Of a stretch of DNA of 23,202 nucleotides, positions 1-6,535 are shown in pieces. The stretch spans positions 1 through 23,202 of the forward strand of contig DATMMO010000468.1 of the NCBI GenBank assembly GCA_035569695.1. The letters run 5' to 3'. This DNA comes from DASXMT01 sp035569695 (GTDB lineage: Bacteria > Actinomycetota > Acidimicrobiia > Acidimicrobiales > RAAP-2). The position numbers and the translations under genes were made by a program. How positions within the stretch are numbered: position 1 is the first letter of the stretch; every line of letters begins with the position of its first letter. The notes beneath the pieces are model-generated. The model worked only from the letters and a program-made list of their open reading frames with translations. It was not told the origin of the DNA and ran no database searches.

Positions 1-381
1 TGGGCCGGCCTTGGAGGCAATGCCGTCCCCTTCGATCAGACGGTGCGGATCGAATGGTCAACGGATGCCAACTCGACTCAACTCCTTGGCGTCTCGCTTA
101 CCATGCCCCCGGGCTATAGCCGGTGGTTCAAGGCCTCCCGGGTGTCTGGAACGAGCCGGACCAGCTGGATCGGCGGCGCCGTCCGGATGCCCAACGGCCC
201 TTTTACCGTGCTCACCGGGCACGTCAATGGCCTACCGGTCCACCCTGACAACCCAAACGGCACCGTCGAGCAGGTGGGAGGTCCGCTTTTCTTGTGGGTC
301 GGGTACTGGGGCAGAGTCGGCAAGGATGGCGTTGCTTATCAAGGCTACGTCTTCGGCCTGCGTGGCTACCTCGACTATTGA
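1..381 (+). CDS. C-terminal part of an unrecognised protein (5' end outside window)
   Basis: The frame is open from the first base and ends at TGA 379-381, so at least 126 residues of the C terminus are present; the true start lies upstream. A GTG at 43 could act as a start, but nothing resembling a ribosome binding site precedes it and the frame stays open before it. Codons are strongly G/C in the third position, which supports real coding. The protein is rich in Gly, Val, Trp, Tyr and short polar turns, with no long hydrophobic segment and no cysteine, which suggests a beta-rich soluble or secreted domain. I do not recognise the family. It converges on the YCII gene, with a terminator-like hairpin between them. 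Confidence 0.6.
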   Translation, partial: WAGLGGNAVPFDQTVRIEWSTDANSTQLLGVSLTMPPGYSRWFKASRVSGTSRTSWIGGAVRMPNGPFTVLTGHVNGLPVHPDNPNGTVEQVGGPLFLWVGYWGRVGKDGVAYQGYVFGLRGYLDY

Positions 382-391
382 CCGAGACAGT

Positions 392-425
392 TGGGTGCGT
401 CGGGTGTGCTCGTGTCCCGCACCCA
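392..425. terminator. Candidate bidirectional terminator between convergent genes
   Basis: TGGGTGCG at 392-399 pairs perfectly with CGCACCCA at 418-425; GGG and CCC inside can extend the stem. It sits in the 97-base gap between two genes that converge. There is no T-run on either side, which is common for hairpin terminators of GC-rich actinobacteria. Confidence 0.5.
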
Positions 426-478
426 GGAACTCGTCCCTCTGGGCATCCACGCTTCGTGCCTCACTGTTACGCAGGGGG

Positions 479-835
479 CTACCAGTAGGTAGCGACAGGG
501 CGAATCTCGATGGCACCACCGTGACGAGCTGCCGGGATTCGCGATGCCAGATCGATGGCGCCTTCAAGGTCGTCGGCCTCGATCACCAGATAACCGCCGG
601 CGCCATCGCTCAGGTAGGGGCCCTCCCGAGTTTCGGTCTTTCCCCCGTTGACCTGCACCGTCGTTGCGTCCTCGGGTAGGCCGAGGGGGAGGCCGGGCGT
701 GACACCCGGCGTCTCGTTGAGTGCGCCGTAGTCCCGGTAGATCGCCTTTTGCTCCGCCTCCGACAACGTCGCCCAGGCCGCTGGATCGGTCGGAAGTGGC
801 GTCGTGCCCTGAAAGATGAGCAGAACATATTGCAT
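479..835 (-). CDS. YCII/DGPF-family protein, partner of the SnoaL-fused ECF sigma factor
   Basis: The protein has 118 residues with start ATG at 835, chosen because AAGGAG lies 7-8 bases upstream and the family begins with M-x-Y-x-L-L. The frame is open further upstream, to an alternative start at 955, but that would overlap the sigma gene. The body shows the YCII layout: N-terminal strand MQYVLLIF, a variable middle, then EGPYLSDGAGGYLVIEADD and a C-terminal strand EIRPV. The DGPF signature is EGPY here (about residues 71-74). YCII-like proteins adopt a ferredoxin-like dimeric fold; their reaction is mostly unknown. It starts 67 bases after the stop of the ECF gene on the same strand, so it is probably the second gene of that operon. 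The family call is firm; the function is not known. Confidence 0.85.
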   Translation of the reverse strand: MQYVLLIFQGTTPLPTDPAAWATLSEAEQKAIYRDYGALNETPGVTPGLPLGLPEDATTVQVNGGKTETREGPYLSDGAGGYLVIEADDLEGAIDLASRIPAARHGGAIEIRPVATYW

Positions 836-902
836 GGGGTTTCTCCTTCTCGCTTGGTCTCGCGGTCTGTATGACGGATGGGGGGCCCTCAATGTGACTG
901 GA

Positions 903-1775
903 TCAGTCGTCCAACAGCACGACTTCGAGTTGTTCAAGGTGTTCGGGATTGGCAATCACGTCGAGCTCGACAATGCGATCATCAATCACGTCGAAGGCAA
1001 TCGCTCCACGGATGTGTCCACCCGGGGTCCAGGCGACACCGGGCACGCCACCGACAAGGGCAAGGCGCGTCGCTTGCGCCCCGCCTCCCAACAACTGGGC
1101 CACTCTGTCCGCTCCGTGCGTCTCGGTGAATGCACCCAAGCGGACCGCCTCGGTGTCGGGCCGGAGCACCACGTCAGGATCGAGTACCGCCAGCAGGGCG
1201 TCGAAGTCACCGGTGCGAGAGGCGGCAATGAAGGCGGCGACGATCTGGCGGCGTCGCACGAAGTCCACCTGGCCCGACGGCGTCGTTCCCTGCACGCGTC
1301 GCCGGGCGCGGCTCGCCAACTGGCGGGTCGCTTCGGGCGTTCGACCGACGATCCCTCCGATCTCGTCGAAAGGGACGGCGAACACGTCGTGCAGTACGAA
1401 CGCCACACGCTCGGCCGGTCCCAGCCGGTCGAGCACGACCAGCAACGCCGCTTCCACGGACTCCGCCATCAGCGCTTCCTGTTCAGGACCGGGTGTGTCA
1501 TCCCCGCTCGACCCCTCGTCGGGCCCCAACATGCTGGAAGGGCTCTCCGGTCGCGACCGGCGAGCCCGAAGCCGGTCGAGGCAGATCCGAGCAGCGATCG
1601 TGGTGAACCAGCCACCGGGGTTCTCGACCTCGGTCGAGCCGGCGGAGCCAACCCGCACCCAGGTCTCCTGAACAGCGTCCTCCGCCTCCTCATTGGAGCC
1701 GAGCATGCGGTAGGCCAGGGCGTGCAGGCGCGGCCGGCTTGACTCAAAATGATCGCTCAACCTGTCTCCACTCAT
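903..1775 (-). CDS. ECF sigma factor with C-terminal SnoaL/NTF2-like domain (ECF41/ECF56, SigJ-like)
   Basis: The protein has 290 residues. Region sigma2 (about 8-75) contains RMLGSNEEAEDAVQETW and the GGWFTTIAARICLDRLR helix. Sigma4 (about 110-165) contains LGPAERVAFVLHDVF and the recognition helix near TPEATRQLASRARRR. Residues from about 175 form a SnoaL-like domain (FIAASRTGDFDALLAVLDPDVVLRPD) ending in NPEHLEQL, which corresponds to the NPDKL motif of ECF41 proteins. The WLPEP linker motif of classical ECF41 is absent, which points to the SigJ/ECF56-type relatives. In this class the C-terminal domain replaces an anti-sigma factor and tunes activity. Start ATG 1775 is preferred over the GTG at 1853 because the predicted promoter lies between them. 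The transcript may be almost leaderless, as no good ribosome binding site is seen. It probably autoregulates itself and the YCII gene downstream. Confidence 0.92.
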   Translation of the reverse strand: MSGDRLSDHFESSRPRLHALAYRMLGSNEEAEDAVQETWVRVGSAGSTEVENPGGWFTTIAARICLDRLRARRSRPESPSSMLGPDEGSSGDDTPGPEQEALMAESVEAALLVVLDRLGPAERVAFVLHDVFAVPFDEIGGIVGRTPEATRQLASRARRRVQGTTPSGQVDFVRRRQIVAAFIAASRTGDFDALLAVLDPDVVLRPDTEAVRLGAFTETHGADRVAQLLGGGAQATRLALVGGVPGVAWTPGGHIRGAIAFDVIDDRIVELDVIANPEHLEQLEVVLLDD

Positions 1776-1786
1776 CACATCTCTAT

Positions 1787-1813
1787 GACGTAGCAGGTCA
1801 AGCGAATGTGACC
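1787..1813 (-). promoter_or_regulatory. Candidate ECF41-type promoter of the SnoaL-fused sigma gene
   Basis: Read on the minus strand, GGTCACA (1807-1813) is followed by 16 bases and CGTC (1787-1790). The published ECF41 target promoter, as I recall it, is TGTCACA in the -35 region and CGTC in the -10 region, so only one base differs. CGTC ends 11 bases before the ATG at 1775, giving a leader of only a few bases. Position and spacing fit autoregulation. Confidence 0.5.
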
Positions 1814-1842
1814 GATCACCGAAAAGAGTGCCCTCGCCCCCC

Positions 1843-1871
1843 TTGACCGGCACGAATGACAGTGATGTGAT
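1843..1871 (+). promoter_or_regulatory. Candidate housekeeping-type promoter for the cupin-like gene
   Basis: TTGACC (1843-1848), a 17-base spacer and TGTGAT (1866-1871) resemble -35/-10 boxes. They lie 45 bases upstream of the ATG at 1917, in the space shared with the divergent sigma gene. The -10 box matches the consensus at four of six positions. Confidence 0.35.
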
Positions 1872-1877
1872 TTAGGG

Positions 1878-1898
1878 CGTTGGGCACGGCGCCCAGCG
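1878..1898 (+). other. Stem-loop in the predicted leader of the cupin-like gene
   Basis: CGTTGGGC (1878-1885) and GCCCAGCG (1891-1898) form an 8-base-pair stem with one G-U pair and a 5-base loop. It ends 18 bases before the start codon, just upstream of the GGAAGG ribosome binding site. It could affect mRNA stability or translation. Confidence 0.35.
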
Positions 1899-1916
1899 GT
1901 GGTGCGGAAGGACTCG

Positions 1917-2468
1917 ATGAGCACGACGCTGAGCAAGGCCCTGGTTCTCACCATCCTTCAACACGCCGAGGACTTCCCCTGGAAAATGCAGGACATCGGG
2001 CTCATGGGCCTGCGCCTCGACAACCGGCGCGAGCACCGACTCCACCTCTGGGACCCGAGCGCCGACACCGGGGATCCCCCCATCCACGACCATCCGTACG
2101 ACTTCACCTCGACGATCATCGTCGGTGAGCTGACCAACACTTGCTACGTTGAGGATGCGGGCGGCGACGAGTACGCCCGCTTTCGCTACTCGCCACCGGC
2201 CGAGGACGAGCGGCGGTCTGACACGGTGAGATTGTCGGCGACGGCTACGACCTTGACTGAGGGTAGCCAGTACCGACAGCTCGCCCACGAGCTGCACGCG
2301 AGCGGACAGCAGCCCGGGACGGTGACGGTGATCCGGTGCTCGTGGGTGGAGGCACCCGAACTGACCGTCTGCTTTCGAGACGAGGGCTCCTGGCGCTCGG
2401 GACAAGCACGAGAAGCGACGCGGGAGGAAATCAAGGCGGTGGCGGCTAAGGCTTTGGAGTGGTTCTGA
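1917..2468 (+). CDS. Cupin-like metal-binding protein of unknown function
   Basis: The protein has 183 residues. ATG 1917 is chosen because GGAAGG lies 5-10 bases upstream. A frame-consistent start at 1899 lacks this. Residues 57-59 (His-Asp-His, in PPIHDHPYDFTSTIIVGEL) followed by HELH at 124-127 resemble the two histidine motifs of metal-binding cupins, with a beta-rich body between them. This would fit a small Fe(II)-dependent dioxygenase or a cupin binding protein, but I cannot name a substrate. The C terminus (about 165-183) is helical and charged. The gene is divergent from the ECF sigma operon and followed after 46 bases by a methyltransferase gene on the same strand, so the two may be cotranscribed. 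Real gene: high; cupin assignment: moderate. Confidence 0.7.
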   Translation: MSTTLSKALVLTILQHAEDFPWKMQDIGLMGLRLDNRREHRLHLWDPSADTGDPPIHDHPYDFTSTIIVGELTNTCYVEDAGGDEYARFRYSPPAEDERRSDTVRLSATATTLTEGSQYRQLAHELHASGQQPGTVTVIRCSWVEAPELTVCFRDEGSWRSGQAREATREEIKAVAAKALEWF

Positions 2469-2514
2469 GGGAGTCGTTTGGAGACGGCCGCCGCCCGAGA
2501 CGTATCTTGATGTT

Positions 2515-3309
2515 GTGGACGATGACGCCTGGGCCGGTTTGGCCGAAAAATTTGCCGATGAGGCCTATGCCTCGGTGAAGGGGTACGTGCGCACCTCTGT
2601 GATGCACGAACAGTTGCTTGAGCACCTATCAGCACCTCCAGCGGCTGTGCTCGACGTCGGCGGCGGTGCGGGCCATCAATCGCTTCCGCTGGCCCAAGCG
2701 GGCTACCAGGTGACACTGCTTGATCCATCGACGGCGATGCTGGACAAAGCGCAACAGCGACTCGAGCGGCTGTCCGCAGAGGCCCAGGGACGGGTGACGC
2801 TCTTGCAGGCCGATGGCGAGAACGCCGACGAGGCAGTGCAGGGCCGCCGCTTCGCCGCCGTGTTGTGCCATGGCGTGCTCGGGTACCTCGACCAGCCGGA
2901 GCCGTTGGTCGACCAGCTGTGCCGGTGCGCCGCCGGGGGTGGACTGGTCTCGATCATGACGGCCAACGCCAAAACCATGGCCGTGCGCCCGGCCCTGGAA
3001 CGGCGGTGGGACGACGCCTTGGCCGCATTTGACTCCAGAACCGAGATCGGGGTGCTGGGAGTACCGGGCCGAGCCGACACGGTGGAGGACCTCAGCGAGC
3101 TCATGCAAAACCAAGGGGTGGAGCCCCTGCGCTGGTATGGGGTATGGCTCTTCGTTGACTGGCTCGAGTTCAGTGGAGCCGCGCTGGACCCCAGCGACGC
3201 AAAGGAGGTGGCAGCGACGGTCGCAGTCGAACTCGAAGCCAGCCGGCGAGACCCCTATCGCCAACTCAGTCGCGTCTTTCACCTCGTGGGGCGCAAAGGT
3301 GACAGCTGA
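2515..3309 (+). CDS. CmoM/SmtA-like SAM-dependent methyltransferase
   Basis: The protein has 264 residues from a GTG start; no ATG is available nearby in frame. Methyltransferase motif I is VLDVGGGAGHQ (45-55), followed by VTLLDPSTAMLDKAQ (motif II region). The ends resemble E. coli CmoM: the N terminus AEKFADEAYASVKGYVR and the C terminus DPYRQLSRVFHLVGRK line up with its AEKF...KGQLR and EPY..LGRY.H segments, and the length is nearly the same (about 261). In E. coli CmoM methylates the carboxymethoxyuridine of tRNA position 34, downstream of CmoA/CmoB. Actinobacteria generally lack that pathway as far as I know, so the substrate here may be different. A class I methyltransferase is certain; tRNA as the substrate is an inference. 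It follows the cupin-like gene and may share its transcript. Confidence 0.85.
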   Translation: MDDDAWAGLAEKFADEAYASVKGYVRTSVMHEQLLEHLSAPPAAVLDVGGGAGHQSLPLAQAGYQVTLLDPSTAMLDKAQQRLERLSAEAQGRVTLLQADGENADEAVQGRRFAAVLCHGVLGYLDQPEPLVDQLCRCAAGGGLVSIMTANAKTMAVRPALERRWDDALAAFDSRTEIGVLGVPGRADTVEDLSELMQNQGVEPLRWYGVWLFVDWLEFSGAALDPSDAKEVAATVAVELEASRRDPYRQLSRVFHLVGRKGDS

Positions 3310-3426
3310 CGGGGTAAAAACGGGAATCGGCAGGCCGGCCGGGGGCTGAATCTGACCCACCACCGTGCCCCTCGCGGGTCGGACGGCGCGGAATCTCCGA
3401 AGTCCGCACGAAATATCGCGGTGGGA

Positions 3427-3453
3427 TGTCGAGAACCCGTACCCGCCTTCGTC
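3427..3453 (+). promoter_or_regulatory. Candidate ECF42-type promoter of the DGPF-ECF42 operon
   Basis: TGTCGA (3427-3432), a 17-base spacer and CGTC (3450-3453) match the ECF42 promoter I recall from Streptomyces venezuelae work: TGTCGA in the -35 region and CGA/TC in the -10 region. It lies about 50 bases before the ATG at 3504, in a non-coding gap, so autoregulation by the downstream ECF42 gene is likely. Confidence 0.6.
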
Positions 3454-3503
3454 CCCGGAGTGAACACGGCCACAATGGGCCGGACCACACTAAGGAGGAC
3501 ATG

Positions 3504-3911
3504 ATGTCCAAATACCTGCTGCTCAAGCACTACCGGGGGGCGCCGGCACCGGTGAACAACGTGCCGATGGACCAGTGGACACCGGACGAGGTTTCGGCCC
3601 ACATCCAGTACATGCAGGACTTCGCCGCTCGGCTCGAGGGCAGCGGCGAGTTCGTCGACGGTCAGGCGGTCTCCCCCGAGGGCACGTGGGTCCGCTACGA
3701 CGGCGAGGGGCGGCCGCCGATCACCGACGGCCCGTTCGCGGAGACCAAGGACCTGATCGCCGGCTGGATGGTGATCGACGCCGAGTCCTACGAGCGGGCG
3801 CTCGAGCTGGCCGGCGAGTTGTCCGCGGCACCGGGTGCGGGTGGGAAGCCGATCCACGAGTGGCTCGAGGTGCGCCCGTTCCTGGCCCCGCCCCCCACCA
3901 TCACGGAGTGA
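3504..3911 (+). CDS. DGPF-domain (YCII-related) protein, ECF42 partner
   Basis: The protein has 135 residues. TAAGGAGG at 3491-3498 precedes two adjacent ATG codons; the second (3504) has the better spacing and gives the usual MSKYLLLKHY start. The signature DGPFAETKDLIAGW is at residues 75-88 and the C-terminal strand is LEVRPF. DGPF proteins are the conserved genomic partners of ECF42 sigma factors; their biochemical role is not established. The stop TGA (3909-3911) overlaps the GTG start of the sigma gene by four bases (GTGA), which indicates translational coupling. Transcription probably begins at the ECF42-type promoter upstream. Confidence 0.93.
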   Translation: MSKYLLLKHYRGAPAPVNNVPMDQWTPDEVSAHIQYMQDFAARLEGSGEFVDGQAVSPEGTWVRYDGEGRPPITDGPFAETKDLIAGWMVIDAESYERALELAGELSAAPGAGGKPIHEWLEVRPFLAPPPTITE

Positions 3912-5062
3912 GCACGGTGGATGAGGCTCTGCTCCGGACCCTCACCCCCACCGCAATTGGCATCCTCGTCCGTCGCGGAGCCGACTTCGCCGCGGCCGAG
4001 GATGCCGTGCAGGACGCCCTGGTCGAAGCCCTGCGCGTCTGGCCGGACGACCCGCCGCGGGACCCCAAGGGCTGGCTGGTCACCGTGGCCTGGCGTAGGT
4101 TCCTCGACGCCGCCCGCGCCAATACCTCCCGACGGCACCGCGAGGACCGCGTCGAAGGTGAGCCCAGGCCTGGCCCGGGCAAGGTGGTGGACGACACGCT
4201 CCAGCTGTACTTCCTGTGCGCCCACCCATCCCTGACACCTTCGTCAGCTGTCGCCCTCACGCTACGCGCCGTCGGCGGACTGACCACGCGTCAGATCGCG
4301 CAGGCCTACCTGGTGCCGGAAGCGACCATGGCCCAGCGGATCAGCCGGGCCAAGCGGACCGTCTCAGAAGTCCGGTTCAACCGGCCCGGTGACGTCGCCA
4401 CGGTGCTGCGCGTGCTCTACCTGGTCTTCAATGAGGGGTACTCCGGCGATGTCGACCTCGCCGCCGAGGCGATCCGCCTCACTCGCCAGCTGGCAGCCAA
4501 GATCAACCACGAGGAGGTCGCAGGCCTGCTCGCGCTCATGCTCCTCCACCACGCTCGCCGCCCGGCCCGGGCCGGTCCCGACGGCAGGCTCGTACCGCTG
4601 GCCGAGCAGGACCGCAGCCGATGGAACACCACCCTGATCGCCGAGGGCGTCGACGTGCTCCAGACAGCCCTCACCCGCGACCGCCTGGGCGAGTTCCAGG
4701 CCCAGGCGGCCATCGCCGCGCTCCACGCCGACGCCCAGACGGCCGAGGAGACCGACTGGGTGCAGATCGTTGAGTGGTACGACGAACTGGTGCGACTCAC
4801 CGACAGCCCGGTGGCCCGCCTCAACCGGTCCGTCGCCGTCGGCGAAGCCGACGGCCCGCGGGCCGGGCTGGCCGCCCTGGCCGGGCTCGACCCCGCCCTA
4901 CCCCGGTACGCCGCCGTCGCCGCGTACCTGCACGAGCGGGACGGTGACCCAGTCACCGCAGCACGGCTCTACGCCGAAGCAGCCCGATCTGCGCCCAACG
5001 TCCCCGAGCTCGACCACCTCATGCGACAGGCGGCACGGCTCAACGCCGAACTGCGCGGTTGA
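3908..5062 (+). CDS. ECF42-group RNA polymerase sigma factor with C-terminal helical (TPR-like) extension
   Basis: The protein has 384 residues starting at GTG 3908, overlapping the preceding stop as GTGA. Sigma2 is seen in ADFAAAEDAVQDALVEALRVWP and GWLVTVAWRRFLDAAR. Sigma4 is seen in LQLYFLCAHPSLTPSSAVALTLRAVGGLTTRQIAQAYLVPEATMAQRISRAKR, here cited by residues about 100-160. The remaining roughly 200 residues carry the ECF42 extension (YLVFNEGY, LLALMLLHHARR, LNRSVAV near the middle, and YLHERDGDPVTAARLYAEAA at the end), which resembles TPR helices and is needed for activity in studied members. No anti-sigma gene is near, as usual for this group. The operon probably senses a stress indirectly and activates its own promoter and others. 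Confidence 0.95.
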   Translation: MSTVDEALLRTLTPTAIGILVRRGADFAAAEDAVQDALVEALRVWPDDPPRDPKGWLVTVAWRRFLDAARANTSRRHREDRVEGEPRPGPGKVVDDTLQLYFLCAHPSLTPSSAVALTLRAVGGLTTRQIAQAYLVPEATMAQRISRAKRTVSEVRFNRPGDVATVLRVLYLVFNEGYSGDVDLAAEAIRLTRQLAAKINHEEVAGLLALMLLHHARRPARAGPDGRLVPLAEQDRSRWNTTLIAEGVDVLQTALTRDRLGEFQAQAAIAALHADAQTAEETDWVQIVEWYDELVRLTDSPVARLNRSVAVGEADGPRAGLAALAGLDPALPRYAAVAAYLHERDGDPVTAARLYAEAARSAPNVPELDHLMRQAARLNAELRG

Positions 5063-5138
5063 GCGGCGGGCCTCAGGCACGCACTCGAACATTGCGGCGC
5101 AGCCAGGGCAATGCGCCACCTCTGCGACGAGGGCACCG

Positions 5139-5237
5139 ATGAGTAACGAACAGTTGGGCCGTCGTACGGGCAGGATCGGTCGGTTGGTACGCCTGTCTGG
5201 CCCAACGGGTGACCTCGTGGCAGGATCGCAGCCGTGA
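5139..5237 (+). CDS. Possible 32-residue leader ORF coupled to the alpha/beta hydrolase
   Basis: ATG 5139 opens a 32-codon frame (MSNEQLGRRTGRIGRLVRLS, then GPTGDLVAGSQP). GAGGG lies 5-9 bases upstream. Its TGA (5235-5237) overlaps the GTG start of the next gene as GTGA, the typical arrangement for translational coupling. The product is basic and matches nothing I know. It could be chance, since the sequence also forms an inverted repeat. Confidence 0.3.
   Translation: MSNEQLGRRTGRIGRLVRLSGPTGDLVAGSQP
5154..5205. repeat. Inverted repeat downstream of the ECF42 gene
   Basis: TTGGGCC (5154-5160) and GGCCCAA (5199-5205) are perfect complements separated by 38 bases, which contain a shorter GGGCAGG/CGCCTGTC pairing. 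It could be the ECF42 operon terminator or a leader structure for the hydrolase gene starting at 5234. Confidence 0.3.
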
Positions 5238-5944
5238 CGAATTACGTGCTCGTACCCGGCGCGGGCGGCAGCGGATGGTATTGGCACCGAGTTGTCGCTG
5301 AATTGGCACAGCGTGGCCATCAGCCGGTGCCCGTCGATCTTCCAGGAGCTGATCCAGTGGCCGGTCTGCCCGAGTACCGCGAGCGCATCGTGGACGCCGC
5401 CCGATCCGTCGGCGCCCCTGTCACCCTTGTCGCCCAATCCCTCGGTGGCTTCAGTGCGCCATTGGCGTGCGAGCACGTCGCCGTAGACAGGCTGATCCTG
5501 GTGAACGCCATGATCCCTCAGACAGGTGAGACCGCCGGCGAATGGTGGGAGGCGGTCGGCTGGCAGGCCGAGGCACGCGCCAGCGCCGAACGAGACGGAC
5601 GCCCCGAACCGGACGTAAACGACGCCGACACGGTGTTCTTCCACGATCTTCCCCCTGACCTGGCCGACGTGATGCGCTCGGACCCCGAGGCGGGAGCCGA
5701 GGGGCCGGCGGTCTTCACGCAGCCGTGGCCCCTCGCGGGATGGCCTGATGTTCCCACCACGGTTCTCGCTGGTTGCGGGGACCGACTCTTTCCTCTGGCG
5801 CTCCAACGGCGGGTGGCCCGCCAACGACTTGACCTTGGCGTCGAGGAACTCCCCGGAGGCCATCTGATTGCACTGAGCCAACCGGTTGCGCTCGCCGAGG
5901 CGATCGCCTTGCCCTGTGAGCGGGGTTGGTCCCACTCCGTTTGA
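5234..5944 (+). CDS. Alpha/beta hydrolase (MenH/esterase-like)
   Basis: The protein has 236 residues from GTG 5234. The fold starts with YVLVPGAGGSGWYWHRV (oxyanion loop). The nucleophile elbow is VAQSLGG with Ser69, the acid is likely Asp183 (LAGCGDRLFP) and the base His210 (GGHLIALSQP), in the correct order and spacing. There is no signal peptide, so the enzyme is cytoplasmic. The cap region (about 95-165) is short and acidic. This subtype is close to small alpha/beta hydrolases of the methyl-ester/salicylate-esterase kind; the substrate cannot be told. Its start overlaps a possible small ORF, and the VOC gene follows after 58 bases on the same strand. Confidence 0.88.
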   Translation: MTNYVLVPGAGGSGWYWHRVVAELAQRGHQPVPVDLPGADPVAGLPEYRERIVDAARSVGAPVTLVAQSLGGFSAPLACEHVAVDRLILVNAMIPQTGETAGEWWEAVGWQAEARASAERDGRPEPDVNDADTVFFHDLPPDLADVMRSDPEAGAEGPAVFTQPWPLAGWPDVPTTVLAGCGDRLFPLALQRRVARQRLDLGVEELPGGHLIALSQPVALAEAIALPCERGWSHSV

Positions 5945-6002
5945 TCTCAGCCCGTATCCTTGTCGTCGCTGGCCAAGCGCTATCCCCACCTGGAGGTACG
6001 CG

Positions 6003-6368
6003 ATGGAACACAAGGCAAGAGTGGAACTTGTGCTCGACTGTGCCGATCCAAGGAGGCTCGCGAAGTTCTGGCGCGAGGCGCTCGAATATCGCGACTACTA
6101 CACGGACGGGAATTTGGCTGTGCTCGTTCCGAGAGAAGGGAACGCTTCACCGCTGCTCCTTCAGGGAGTACCCGAACCCAAAGCCGGCAAGAACCGCATG
6201 CATCTCGACATAGTGGTCAACGGCATCGAAGTCGAGGTCCACCGGTTGCAGGCACTGGGCGCTCATCGCATCGACCAAGGCGTGCAGAGCTTCGGGGGAA
6301 CCCGATGGGTGAGAATGTCAGACCCGGAACAGAATGAGTTCTGCGTCTCCACCGGCGTCGAGTGGTAA
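6003..6368 (+). CDS. VOC (glyoxalase/bleomycin-resistance-like) protein
   Basis: The protein has 121 residues. ATG 6003 is chosen because GGAGG (5992-5996) lies 6 bases upstream; longer in-frame extensions are not supported. It has the two beta-alpha-beta-beta-beta halves of the VOC fold: VELVLDCADPRRLAKFWREAL at the N terminus and MHLDIVVNGIEVEVHRLQALGAHRI in the second half, ending in MSDPEQNEFCVST with the typical D-P-x-x-N-E-F/C motif. His67 and Glu113-type positions could bind metal. Members act as isomerases, dioxygenases or binding proteins; the substrate is unknown. VOC and YCII genes often accompany ECF41/42 sigma genes, which fits the location. Confidence 0.88.
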   Translation: MEHKARVELVLDCADPRRLAKFWREALEYRDYYTDGNLAVLVPREGNASPLLLQGVPEPKAGKNRMHLDIVVNGIEVEVHRLQALGAHRIDQGVQSFGGTRWVRMSDPEQNEFCVSTGVEW

Positions 6369-6462
6369 ATGGCTTGATGCTGCCGCTGTTCAGGATGCAA
6401 TGACTGCCGCTGGAGCGACCGGAGACCGCCCGAAGCGAGCAATCACGGTACGGTGGAAGGAG

Positions 6463-6476
6463 AGCCGTTAGCGGCT
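6463..6476. repeat. Short inverted repeat upstream of the VIT-family gene
   Basis: AGCCG (6463-6467) and CGGCT (6472-6476) flank TTAG in the 167-base gap between the VOC and VIT genes. It may be a small operator or hairpin; the arms are too short to be sure. Confidence 0.2.
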
Positions 6477-6535
6477 ACCTCGACCGCTCCCGGCCATGAC
6501 CGAGGCCACGCTTTGCGAATGGAGGAGGTGCTCCG

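Noticed and set aside
11..679. 222-codon plus-strand frame
   Set aside because: It overlaps the better supported gene at 1-381 and the antisense of the YCII gene, and has the composition of a shadow frame.
816..1742. 308-codon plus-strand frame
   Set aside because: Antisense shadow of the ECF sigma gene, which has clear domains on the minus strand.
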